A stretch of DNA of 64,000 nt, taken from Onchocerca volvulus (taxonomy: Eukaryota; Nematoda; Chromadorea; Rhabditida; Onchocercidae). The DNA lies in NCBI GenBank assembly GCA_000499405.2, contig HG738137.1:10580621-10644620 (forward strand), given 5' to 3'. The number at the start of each line of letters is the position of its first letter. Positions within the stretch are counted from its first letter, which is position 1. A model generated the notes under the pieces. The model was not told the DNA's origin, did no database searches, and worked only from the letters and a program-made list of their open reading frames with translations. The position numbers and the translations under genes were made by a program. Below, piece after piece: positions 9,441 through 21,300 of the stretch.

Positions 9441-9872
9441 AATTATTTCGCAATGGAAAATTTCTTCTTTATGGAAAAAAATGTGTACATAGAAATCATG
9501 TTTATATATTTTATTTCACATACTTATTATTTCATTACGAATAATATAAAGGAAATTTATCGAAATAAATGCTCGTTACATTCATTTGTATGAATGTTAT
9601 TTATAATGAGCATTTATTCAGACCGAATCAAATCAAACAATAAACGTCGCATTACTAATAGCATTGTATGTGGCAAATGGATCAAAAAAAAAAATACAGA
9701 TTAATTAAAGTGAATATTTATTTGATTAGAGTTGATGCATTCTCATTAAGCATTTATTATTTTGCAAATTCGAATCGCAGTTTTCAGAAGCTCGTATTTC
9801 AGATATTGATATTTTACGTCAACTGAAATTCTTTTTTTCTTATCATATTGATGGAGCTTATCAATTAAGAGG

Positions 9873-12137
9873 ATGGTGGCTCGTTCTTACTGTATTATCA
9901 TATCATTTTTAATATTCCCTTCAACTTGTCAGAAAAATAATACGACAAATATGTTTGACATAAGAGATGAGCATCATAAGACTATAAAATACACAGCAGT
10001 TCTACTTTTTATTATTTTCTTGCTGTACGCTATTACTACTAATTTATTGATGGCTATTGTATTATTCTGTAGACGGCAAAATAAGTTTTACAGTCAAGCA
10101 TTTGTTCTTGTCGCATTACAGATAATTATTTCTCATTTTCTGGGTTTTATTCCACAACTAGTTGTTGTAATTCCTGAAATATTACAAACTAAAAACAATT
10201 TATTTGGTAAGTTATTTCATTTACATCCGGCGGATATATTACTTTGGGATCATTCGCTTTCTGGCTTAATTGTTTTAAATAATTTTTTATAAATTAAAAT
10301 ATGAAGAACGAAGGTATTATTGCTAATGAAACTAGTAATGGAACTAATTTAGCAAATATGTTAGACTTCTCGTTCGCGTATATTAAATATTTTAATAGCG
10401 TGGATCATTGCTAACCAAAATTTTCCATTCGTATTCTTCGGGAACGACAATTAAAATTTTTTTTGCATTATTAGTATCTGTCTTGCGTAAATTATCTTTC
10501 GAGGGAAATTTGAAATACAAAATTTAACTTTTATCAAAATCAATAATTCAAAATAATAAGTTAAAATTTTCGGAATATGCGTTTTATGGCTTATTCATTG
10601 TGAGGAACTTTTTTGATGATTGTTGAATCCGAATATTTTCACTGCAATAATAAAAAATTTCTTTTAAGTAAATCATTTATTCATATTTTAGCGAACCAGA
10701 CGACATGGATTAACAAAACATTCTCAACCTTCGGTACTTTTGCAATCTATGGTATACTCCATTTTTCATTTTTGATGGCACTTTGATATTTTTCAAAAGA
10801 ATGGATAAAATGATTTCTTTTGAACAACAACTGTTGTTCTTCAAATAATTTATGTATGCGGGTCCTATTATAAAACATCTATTTAAATAGGGATTCTGAA
10901 ATAATATTTTGTCATTTTTGACAAATTCACTTGCGCCAACATTGTGCTACAGTAATTAATATCCAAGTCTGATAATCCGACTTAATCAGAGTAGATCGAT
11001 TTCTAATTGAATTTCATAATTCATAACTGTTTTGATATATTTTAAAATTCCACTGACTTTTATCAGATTTATCAGCAGATTACTCGTTATGAGAATAAAT
11101 TTTTAGCAATTACATTTGGTGATTATTATTTTTGTGCCAGAAAATTCCTTGTCTGGAATTTGAATTGGAAAAGAGATTGTGCAAAATCAAAGGGAAAAGG
11201 CGAAACTTGGTGGAGGTTATTTTTCAATAACATTTTGTTCAATTTCAGCAAAATTTTGAATCTAATCCTAAGATCACGAAATTCAAAAACTTCAGATGCG
11301 AGCTGAATTCCTGTTACTCCCTAGTATCAATCGATTCTTGAATTTATTTTAAAAAATTTGATTTTAGTTAAAAGTTTATATGCTGCAGTAACCAACTCCT
11401 TTTCACTTCTAAGTGTCAACTGGAAAATATTTTAAATGTTTATTAACTTGTCGTTCTTTAGAATTCGTGATGTTTGGGCATTAATCATACCCAATATAAT
11501 GTTCATCATGTATATTGCGATATTTTACAACATACGTCGTAAACAGCGATCTACAGCAGATATCAATCGAAATCAAAGTTTGCACTATTAAATTGCTTTT
11601 TTTCCTACATAATAAAAAATAAGAGATTAAAGGATCTTTGTATAATAAAAATGAAAGATAAGAAGATATTGCTTTTTCTAAAATTAGCTTTGGAATCATA
11701 CTATGAAATTTTTTGAATTATGAAATTTTCCTTCATATGTTTATTTTATGCTAAATTAAAAAATGTATCTAGAAAAAAAGAAAATACTTGCTGGACACAA
11801 AGCAAATTCAGTGAAAACTTCTGATTATGAATGGTCGATGCTAATTCAAGCTGCATTGAATTGTGGTACAATTGAAATTGGAATTTTTAATATCAGCTTT
11901 CTGTCACCACTTCTGATTCGAATTTTCGGCGAAAGAATCACTATTCCATCGAGGATTTTCGTAAATTGTAATTCCATTTTCATTTGCGCTATGTTGCCAA
12001 CTGTTTTCTTCATTTACAGTAAAGAAGCACGTAACACCGTAAAAGAATATTTGGATCGTTTTTTGCATTTGAGAACTGCACTCTTAAAAACTAAAGTCTT
12101 TATTATTAATGCTTGGATAAATGCAGGGCAGCAGTAG
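9873..12137 (+). pseudogene. Serpentine (7TM) chemoreceptor-like gene, probably degraded
   Basis: The first exon, 9873-10205, encodes a signal-like N-terminus, TM1 and TM2 (FYSQAFVLVALQIIISHFLGF) and ends at a gtaagt. A second exon from about 10691 (NQTTWINKTFSTFGTF, TM3) joins in phase but meets TGA at about 10784, where the family normally continues into its N-R-F/Y motif. A TM5-like exon, about 11461-11580 (DVWALIIPNIMFIMYIAIFY), and a TM6-TM7 exon, about 11763-12137 (DYEWSMLIQAALNCGT and FVNCNSIFICAMLPTVFFIY), follow. The pattern resembles nematode Srx/Srsx-type GPCRs. With the stop after TM3 and no good TM4 exon it is called a likely pseudogene. An alternative donor inside the TM3 exon cannot be excluded. 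Confidence 0.6.
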
Positions 12138-12264
12138 ATCATAATAGTCTGAAACTATAAAATTATTTACAAAATTAATTTCTTGAAATATAGCGTAAAT
12201 GCCAGAACTTTATTTGCTTCGCCGTCTTAGGGCTATTCTTTTTTTAAATTTTATTTTCGGGTTA

Positions 12265-12378
12265 ATAGGATTGAACATCACCCTTCTTGAAGCCTATGAA
12301 CTTAATTGTGGAACTGTTTCAATAGGACTGAACATCACCCTTCTTGAAGCCTATGAACTTAATTGTGGAACTGTTTCA
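12265..12378 (+). repeat. 57 bp tandem duplication (two copies)
   Basis: Two adjacent 57-base units, 12265-12321 and 12322-12378, differ by a single base (ggattg against ggactg). The unit length is a multiple of three. The surrounding short open frame (12199-12393) therefore repeats a 19-residue block containing the ELNCGTVS phrase. That phrase resembles the ALNCGTIEIG segment of the chemoreceptor exon just upstream. Confidence 0.9.
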
Positions 12379-12393
12379 TTTATGCATTTGTAA

Positions 12394-14297
12394 TTTTGAT
12401 GTTTTAGCTAAAAAGTAATTCTCTCTCTCTCTATATACAAATATTTTACTTTCTTGGTTTATCTCAAACTTTTTTTATGTTTTCATGATGTTCAATCCTT
12501 TTAACCCAAAAATAAAATTTAAGTGAAATATAGCAAAAAAACTAATTTAAGTTCTGCCCGCACTAATCGAAATAACCGGTAATCTTGATGAATTTTTTTT
12601 TACCAAAATTTATCTGTTGTCAATCGCAAAATCTCAAAATATTTATTTAAAATTATCGTATTTATTTTTACTACCGGTTCTTAATTAAGTTAAATCTTTT
12701 TTCACCGCGTATTTTATGTAGTTGCATATATTTTTGCATCGAATTCGAATATATTAATTGAATAAAAGTTAAATTAATCGATTCGAAATGACCATCGAAA
12801 TATGACCATGACCAATTTTCTTTCCAAATTAATTTTTACACTGTTCTGATGCCCTATATTGACATTTCCCTACTTTAGATAACAGTTGCAGTTTTGATTC
12901 AGAAATGACAAATGTTTGATGATCCAGAAAAGCTTAATTTCTCAAAATTTCAATAATATTTAAGAGTCAGACTGTTAGTAATATCTACAGTGAATTGACA
13001 AAAATTTTCGGAAAGTCTACCAAATTATGATGATTTCATTGAAATGGATAAAAACTGCAAATTGCAATTCAATCACATAGATGAAATTTAAATAAATTTT
13101 CTCCATTGATTTGCTGAAGTCTTTGGACTCATAATTAAAAGTCTCTGCACTATTTTTATGCATTCATATTTGATATTATCGCTCCGTTAATGGAATGAGC
13201 AATTCAGAGGAAACTAAAGCGTAGTCATTATGACAATTTGCTATTTAATAAATTAGAAATTTGTTAAATAGGAATTTGAAGTGATTGGATTTCTGATGTC
13301 TTTCATTACTGAAGCAAGTTTTTTGCGTGCTAAATATTAAAGACTTTTTGGACAACTCTGTGAACGATTGTTTGTATCGCTGATGATATCGTACAAAATG
13401 ACAGTGAACCACAATGATGGATAAAAAAAAAGTGATTTTTTTATGTAATATGAGATGAAGCGATCAGTTCAAGATGCTTTTAGATAGTGAGACAGAGTTA
13501 AAATTTTTCTAAATAATACCAATAAAAATAATGCAATAGTATCAACGCTGATAAACCATTTTAATTTATAGATAATTGGTGATAGTAATTGATAATTAAA
13601 ATTGATTTAATAACTGACATTGATTTTCTGCAAACTTCGCTGGTTTTTCTGACTACAAGTCTTTACATCATTTAAGTTTACATTTTTCATGATTTGCAAA
13701 TAATCTTGTCTGGCCTACAGTTTTATTTCAAACGAGTTTGCAACAGATAAGTGCGGAATTTTAATTAGATTTTTTCTTCATTTTTTCGTTGATTTATATC
13801 CTAAATTCAGAAGTTTTACGACTCTGCTAAAATATGGAGATTTTTTAATGTTCCTTAATAATTCTGAATTTTAAAAAAACTGGATTTTGCATATTTTAAT
13901 TTTTATTATAGTTGAAGAAAAAGAAGTAATTCTTTCAGAGTAATGGAATATTTAGAAACTGCGGTATATTTTTCTGAAAGATAAATAATATTTCCTGAAA
14001 TAAGCAGTAATACTAATCGCTAAACCATCGTAACAATAATACTGAATAATTTTGCTGATTTTGTCACGCTGATGCAAAATTCTACGTTATTTTAAAGACT
14101 AACTATTCCATCGTCTTTTCGTATCAATGCATTTTGTTGTTAACAAAGCAACAATTGAAACTATGAGCATCATCTATTTAAATAAAAATGTAATTGTTTG
14201 TGTTCATTTTCATACAACATTTCAAGTTCTCCGATTGAATTGAAATACAACGGCGCATTCGAATTGTCGCGTTTTTTTTATATGGCGTGTGTTAAAG
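12394..14297. other. AT-rich intergenic region
   Basis: No exon with family resemblance, RNA gene or clear repeat was recognised. A short CT run occurs at 12420-12432. Confidence 0.5.
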
Positions 14298-14620
14298 AAC
14301 TTTCGGAGATTAAGATTTTGAGCAGATGAACATTTACAGTATAATATATTTAAATACTGAATTCCATTATAAAACCATGAATCGTTGTAATCATTTTTAT
14401 TTATCTTTCTTGAATTCCTTCAATATGATAATGCTGTTTGTATATCGTCAAGACTGTCTTCGGCGTGCTTTAACAGTTTCAAATGGTATTCTGTTGAATC
14501 AGATTCAGCAAACCACTGTTATTGGCCTTGGAGATGAAATGAAATCATTTTTCTAACTGAATTGAATTATTTTGAGAGCTATTTTGTTTCTACAATAACT
14601 TCTTCAATTGTTTACAATTT
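14298..14620 (+). repeat. Helitron-like terminal segment, copy 2, with shared flank
   Basis: 14298-14339 (aactttcggagattaag, attttgagcagatgaacatt) is a diverged copy of 8518-8560. After about 240 unrelated bases the sequence agctattttg...caataacttcttcaatt (14577-14610) matches the bases directly following copy 1 (8578-8612). The two loci thus share a block on both sides of a length difference. Confidence 0.55.
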
Positions 14621-14676
14621 CTTAGTGAAAAAAGGATAAATTTCATCATTTTTAATTTTCTTGCGTCAATCTATAT

Positions 14677-15200
14677 TGTCGCTGAAATTGCGAGGAGTAG
14701 CAAAGAAGAAAGTGATTTTCTTGTTCTTTAAATGTATCTCTTATTGGTTGTGTGGATTTATTTCTTTGTTTTTAAGTTAAATGGCTATATAACTTTTTTT
14801 TCTATATTATAGTATAGATTATGCGCCAAAAAGACATGCTCTCATGCATTAACAAAGGCACTTTCTTGCAGAAAAAACTTTATCAGGATCCTCTCTCTCT
14901 TCAAATACGAAGAGAGTTCTGAGCATAAGATCATTTAAAAGGATGTGCTACAGATGTGCTACCATGAGGTCGGTTGGTTGAATCTATCGGACTATTTTTG
15001 ATCTATATTTTTCTTTGACTTATGATATGATCATAAAAATTGTTTTGTTGATATGATTGATATTCTAATTGTCGTGTCCGTTATTGTTTAATCAAATTTT
15101 TGTTATAAAGGTTTAATTACTCAAGTTTTAGGTTCAAATAACAAAACAATGAGAAATAAGAACTCTTAATCATTGTAGCGGTCAATGAAGATCGGCGACA
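14677..15200 (+). mobile_element. Second, diverged solo LTR of the gag-inserted family
   Basis: This 524 bp block starts TGTCGCTGAAATT and ends GCGACA. It aligns by eye along most of its length with the minus strand of 5192-5624. Shared phrases include gtgtggat.tatttctttgtt, atgcgccaaaaa(a)gac, ggatcctc and aaggatgt.ctac, then acca.gaggtc.gttggttg and ggtttaattac.caagttt. The flanks (tatat and tgtgt) are at best a decayed target duplication. It is older than the gag insertion judging by its indels. Confidence 0.75.
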
Positions 15201-15337
15201 TGTGTTGAAATGTAATTTCTTCTAAATGTGAATTAATTGCAAATTTTAACTAATCAATAATCATATAATATGATAATAGGATAAAAAATGATATGAGCAA
15301 TTACATAAATCAATTACTGAAAAAGAATGAGAATTTA

Positions 15338-15425
15338 AGAACTTTAGGAGATCTAAGATTTTGAACAAATTTTTATTATATAGATTGGCTGGAGTCGGAC
15401 ACTAGAAGTGGCTGGATCTAGCTAG
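15338..15425 (+). mobile_element. Helitron-like 3' end
   Basis: Contains aactttaggagatctaagat, then tatatagattggctgg, and closes with CTAG (15422-15425) followed by T. The tatagattggctg phrase and the CTRR-T end are shared with the right end of the 45233-45604 element. Helitrons insert between A and T and end in CTRR, so this is read as a 3' terminus in plus orientation. Confidence 0.5.
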
Positions 15426-16025
15426 TATAGGAATAAACAAACTTGGATTTTAAACGCATAAATTTATCTAATCAAAATATATATGAAATAATTAATAATG
15501 ATAATTCTAGCCAAATATTAACAAAGAAACAAATTAAATAATTATTTCATTATGCTGAAAACTGAAATGTGGAACTAATACTTTTTTTAAAAAAAAAAAA
15601 TAAAACCAAGGATTTACAAAGAAAACTGGAATTTCATGCCAAAATTTAACAAAATTTGCGCTAATGCTAGAAATTTCAACAAATATTGGTTTTAGTTATT
15701 TCAAAAATTTGAATTTCATTGAAAAAAAAAACTTATTCTATGTCACAATTTTTTGTACGCTGAAATGAGAAATAATCCGAAATAATGAAAGAAAACTAGA
15801 TTTAAATTATAAAAATAGCAGAAATTTTAGAGATTTATAAAATAAAAGAAAAAGCTTGCAAAACATTTTTTCTTTCAGAAAATTTCTTTTGAACTAAAAA
15901 AACAATGAGAAAATTTTGACAACAAATAGGAATTGAATAACAAAAAAAAAAAAACTAGCAATTAAACATCAACTACTACTAGTAAACAACAAACCCAAGC
16001 GTACGTTCCAGTCGCTGAACATATA

Positions 16026-16195
16026 TCTATATAAATAAAAATTTAAATGCTACCTGTTACTGACGATGGATCTTCGGAATCTTTCTCCACCGATTTTTTT
16101 CAAATTTTGACATAACCTTGTATTTCAATGGTCATATTTGACCGTAGAGACATACTTGTTTTTTTCACGTTTCACGTCCGTGACAACTGAAAATA
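16026..16195 (+). mobile_element. Helitron-like 5' end or short relic
   Basis: Starts A|TCTATATAAATAAAAATTT and shares aaattttgacata..ttg with the element at 45233. A small inverted repeat, tcacg/cgtga, near 16176-16187 is followed by CTGA. The right boundary is uncertain. Confidence 0.4.
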
Positions 16196-18331
16196 AGTGA
16201 GGAGGTGAAGTTTATTGATTCTACTTACCTTTTTTTTTCTCATTCTCCTTCTTCCTCCCATTTCTCTCTCTCCTTTTTTTCTTTTTTTTTTGAGTAAAAG
16301 ATACGGTTAGTAATGATAATAGTAATAGTAATTAATAATAATATTAAAAATAATAATAATAATAATAAAGAATAATAAATACAAATCTCTGTCAAATTTG
16401 AATAAAATTTATCCAGAAATTCAATTCTTCTGTTACGATGAATGTAGTTTTTGTTAAGTATTAATTCATCCTCATTAATTTTTTTTTCTTTTTTTGATTA
16501 AATTAATTTTATCGAATTAATCAATCATTAATTCTTGCTGCATCCAATTTTCTCTTTTTAAATTTAAGTTCTTCAGGAATAATGATAAAATAATGTAACA
16601 GAATAATTAGATAACAGACAAATTTCATCGGAATTTTTCTTCTTTTTTTATGGTAATTGAAGTGAAATCCAAAGAATTTTAAATTTCAATTTAACATGAT
16701 GAAAAAAAAAAGCAAGAGCTATATTATTTTGATACAAGGGCAAAGTAAGAATTGTGAATATCAGACAACAAATTCTTTCATTTGAAAGTAAAAATTAGGT
16801 CATTGTGCGGGGTCATGAAAAGAAAAATAAATCTTCAATCACTTGTCTCGTATGACTGATAGGAACATTGAATGTAAGAAATTTTTGTCGACAAAATTTG
16901 TTTAATACTTTCTAATAAAAGTACTGAGCAATTCTTACCAATTATTCGCATTTTCAAATTTTTCGCATTCTTTTAAAAATTTTTAGACATTCCATCGCTA
17001 ATTTCAGAAATTTCAAAATCCTTTTTTCTATTAAACTTACACCTTGAAACATTATTAATAATTTAGTGTTTTATTACCAACCTACTGTAGTTTCTAATAA
17101 AATCACTTATGCATTGCTTTAATTTTTAATCATATTTTAACATACTTCATGAAGTTGAAGTTGGTTCTTTTTTTTTTTTTTTTAATTTTCAAATTCCCCT
17201 CAATTTATAATGTTTAGTTCAATAATCTTCATCATATATAGTTCGAGAAGAAAAGCAAATTTCAATTTTTTCTCAAAATATCTTCGATCCTGCTCATTCC
17301 CTAAATTTCGAAGGCATTTTTCCTTAATTTTTGTAGAATCTAACGAATAGCTTTTCCTTTTGAGTTGGAGATAAAAAACTTATCAAACTTATCACCTGAA
17401 TGGAAGTGTCATACTTATCAGATATATCATAATTCTTCTGATTTTGATTTTGTTCTTGTTGCTAATAGGAATCGAAGATATTCGTCACTTTTGCTTTTTT
17501 GAATAATTGTAATAATTCACAGCAATAATTGGATTTTAGATTCAGACATTTTGATGTCATTGTTCTAATGAATTTTTGAAAATTATTAGCAGAAATTATT
17601 TTGTCTGCAATTTTTCATTCCATTTTAAAATTTATTCATCAGTAAATGATTTTGAATTTTAATGATTCGATAAATACGATCCAAAGTGCATCTTTCAAAT
17701 GTAGAAATTCTCAATCCAATAATAATAAAGATTTTTTTTTCCGAAATTTTGTTCAAAAACTTTTCAAACTTACTTTTATTTCCGTGAATGGTTTTTTTTT
17801 TCTTGTTCTCGTTAACAATCGTTAACAATTGTTATATACATTTGGTATTCCTTATTATTTTCTTCCAAACTTCTTCACATTCTTTACATTTCATTCGAAT
17901 TTGATTTCCCATTAATTCAAAAATTCGTATCTGTGAATACCTGGAAAAGGTAACAAAATCCCAAAAGAATCAAACGGTAAAGCGAAGGTGAAGGAAGATA
18001 GAAGTATGTTAAAGAAAAATTTCCAATATCCATCTTCTTTTATTTAAATTTAAAAACTTAAATGTCCGGGCCATGTTTTTCGCCGAGGGATCCCTTCGGC
18101 CTTGAAATGGAAGACTATATGCATCAATTGATACTTATTTGTTTGCTGTCAAGGTCATGAACTTTAAACCTTTCAAAGGAACGACCTGGAAGTTCGGAAA
18201 CTGAAATTCTTCTACAGTACGGATTACTGTAAAAGTTTTGTTGGTTACTGTACTGAACTGGAATATTATTATTACAGAGCTATAGGTGGTGGCATTATTG
18301 TTCAGTGTGAAGTAATTATCTTTTCTGAAAG
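16196..18331. other. AT-rich region upstream of UDP-glucose dehydrogenase
   Basis: No exon seen. It holds simple AAT-type repeats at 16318-16372 and several T runs. A near-palindrome, gccgagggatcccttcggc, lies at 18082-18100, about 230 bases before the start codon. The latter is GC-rich against its surroundings and could be a promoter or 5' UTR element. Confidence 0.45.
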
Positions 18332-21300
18332 ATGGCCTTCATGCAACAGGTTAGTTGTTTATTTGTTTATTTTTCTTTCTTCCATCTGTTTACTTTTTAT
18401 CCGCTATAGTTCTTTTTCATACGCAGATTATTTGAAACATAGTAATGACTCGAAAATTGTCTCTATTGTAAGTAGAATTGAAATTAGCTTTTAATTAACC
18501 AAGTTCAAGAAGATATTATTATTTGTGAAGTTAATGTTTTGAACATAAAAGCATGCATGGTACAGCAAACTTGCAATTTGATGCATTAATATTATCGTTG
18601 TAAAATAAATTTCAAATTTGGAATTTACATTATTCCTGCTATTGACAATTGTCAGTTATGCAAATCCCTTATATTTCCTAAACGATTATCAAGTGTATTG
18701 AAATGATATCTGTTGATCGTTATTTTGATTTATTCAGATGCTTAGCATTTGAATCTACAGATTAATGATAGTTTTTTTTTTATTCTTATCAAATAGTGAT
18801 ATTTTAGATTGAAAATATAGCATGCATAGGTGCTGGATATGTTGGTGGACCAACATGTGCTATGATCGCTTATAAATGTCCAGAAATACGAGTCACAGTT
18901 GTGGATATGAACGCGGAAAAGATCAAGCAATGGAATTCCGATTATTTACCAATTTTTGAGGTTCGAGATTTTATTAATAATTCTAGCATTTTTTCTATCA
19001 CCTTTCAAATGATTTATTGAGTTATTTACTATTTCGTGACTTTCGGAATTATAGTTTTCAAAAATTTTCCAATATGTTTTTCACAAACATTCTTTATAGC
19101 CAGGTCTGGATGAAATTGTGAAATCATGTCGCGGAAAGAATCTTTTCTTCTCCGATGATATACCGTCTGCAATACGAAATGCACAACTTATTTTCATGTC
19201 CGTTAATACGCCGACGAAAACATATGGAAAAGGAAAAGTCAGTGTCAAATTTATGCGGAAATTTAGATCCTATCTGAAAAATTCCATAAAACTTATTTTT
19301 TCAGCATCAGTGAAGTTCTTAGCAATGTTGTCAATCGTCTTAATGAAGAATAGTATAATATGAGGTGCGAAAGTTCTTTTCACGTTTTGTTATATCGTGG
19401 TTGTTTCTGTAAAGTATGAGAAAGTTTTTTTTTTTTTTTTTTTTTTTTTTTTGACTGTACCTAGAGAAAGAAATCAAATAATGAATAGAAAAATCAGTAT
19501 ATCTAAAAGTGATAAATTGATATATGACATATAATTAGAAATAAGCACTGAAGATAAATTCACCATCTTTTGATATATTGATTCAAAAAATTATCAGTTT
19601 CAGGGTATGGCACCTGATCTGAAATACGTGGAATCTGTTTCGCGCGCTATAGCAGAATATTCCTGTGGTCCGAAAATTGTTGTTGAAAAAAGTACGGTGC
19701 CTGTAAAAGCAGCTGAAAGCATCAATGCCATATTAAATGAAGCACAGAAGAAAAATCCTCAGCTTTCGTTCCAAGTAGCAATTAATTTTGATTATTTTGG
19801 TTAAAGGATATTATTATAAAGTGGAGAAGAAACGAGTTGGCTAATGAATTAGAATATCCAGGATTTTTCCTGAAATTTTTTGCCCTTAGTCAGAGGGATA
19901 GTCATTATCTCTCCTCTTTTTTTCATAGTACCATTTCGACTCCACAGAAAAATTGACATATCCTTCTGCATTCAGATTAATCTTAAAATTTTCAGGTTTT
20001 ATCGAATCCAGAATTTCTATCGGAAGGAACAGCAATAAACGATCTAGCAAATCCAGATCGTGTTTTGATAGGTGGAGAGAGTTCTCCAGATGGTTTGGCT
20101 GCCATGACTCAACTGATACAAATTTATGAGCATTGGGTACCAAGAGAGAAAATTATAACTACTAATACTTGGTCATCAGAGCTGTCAAAGCTGGTAAGCA
20201 CTTTATTTGCATTTTCGAGTCAATTAATTTTCCAGGACAATGGGAACTAATTGTTTCTCAAGACTTTTAAAACATGAATCACCGTATCTCCCTTTTTTTG
20301 GGAAGTTATTTTGGTTCACGAAAACATCATCCTATGTTTAAGAGTTAATTTTTATCACCTAATTTAACTATTGCTTAAGTCAGCAACTAAATAGTTGAAA
20401 TCAATTCGATGTTATTCATTTTCCTTTTCAGGCTGCGAATGCATTCCTTGCTCAGCGAATTTCAAGCATAAATGCAATATCTGCTATTTGTGAAGCAACT
20501 GGCGCTGATATACGCGAAGTTTCTTATGCAATTGGTCGAGATACTCGTATTGGAAATCAGTTTCTTCAAGCCAGTGTTGGTTGGTTAACTAAAATGTTTA
20601 TCCTGAGTTATCTAAAAAAAAAAAAAAAAAAAAAAAATATTACTTTTTATTCGAACTGTGTAAAACAAATTTTGTAGGTTTTGGAGGTAGCTGTTTTCAG
20701 AAAGATGTATTAAGCCTTGTTTATCTCGCCGGATCCTTGAATCTTCATAAAGTAGCTGACTATTGGTTGCAGGTAAGTGAGTAGGGAAATTTTTTTTCCT
20801 GTTTATCTGATAAGTAGAAGCATGAAATAGGTAAACTAATGGATATATAGTTTCGTATGACTTTTTTTTATTTAAATTTCTAAATTTAATTAAAATATCA
20901 AATTTCTGAATCCAATTTTAAAGTCCCGAGGTTTTTTTTTACTTTTCATACATATTTTGAAAAATCTGAATAGAATTTAAAAATTAGTTTGATTCATAGA
21001 TTGTTGAAATCAATAATAGCAAAGGAGACGTTTTGCTGATAAAATCATTTCTGAAATGTTTAATATAGTTTTTATACATATTTGGAAAAATTTGAATAGT
21101 GAGCTATAGAGTTGAAAAATGGATATAAAAATCGATTCGATTCGTAGGTTGTTGAAATCAATAATTGGCAAAGAAGACGTTTTGCTGATAAAATCATTTC
21201 TGAAATGTTTAATACGGTATCAAATAAGAGAATTGCGGTATTTGGTTTTGCTTTCAAGAAAAATACTGCTGACACGAGGTTTTTACCTTCAGTTACATAT

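Noticed and set aside
14326..14556. A 76-codon frame inside the 240 bp extra segment at the second Helitron-like end.
   Set aside because: No domain or splice context. It is more likely chance within a repeat.
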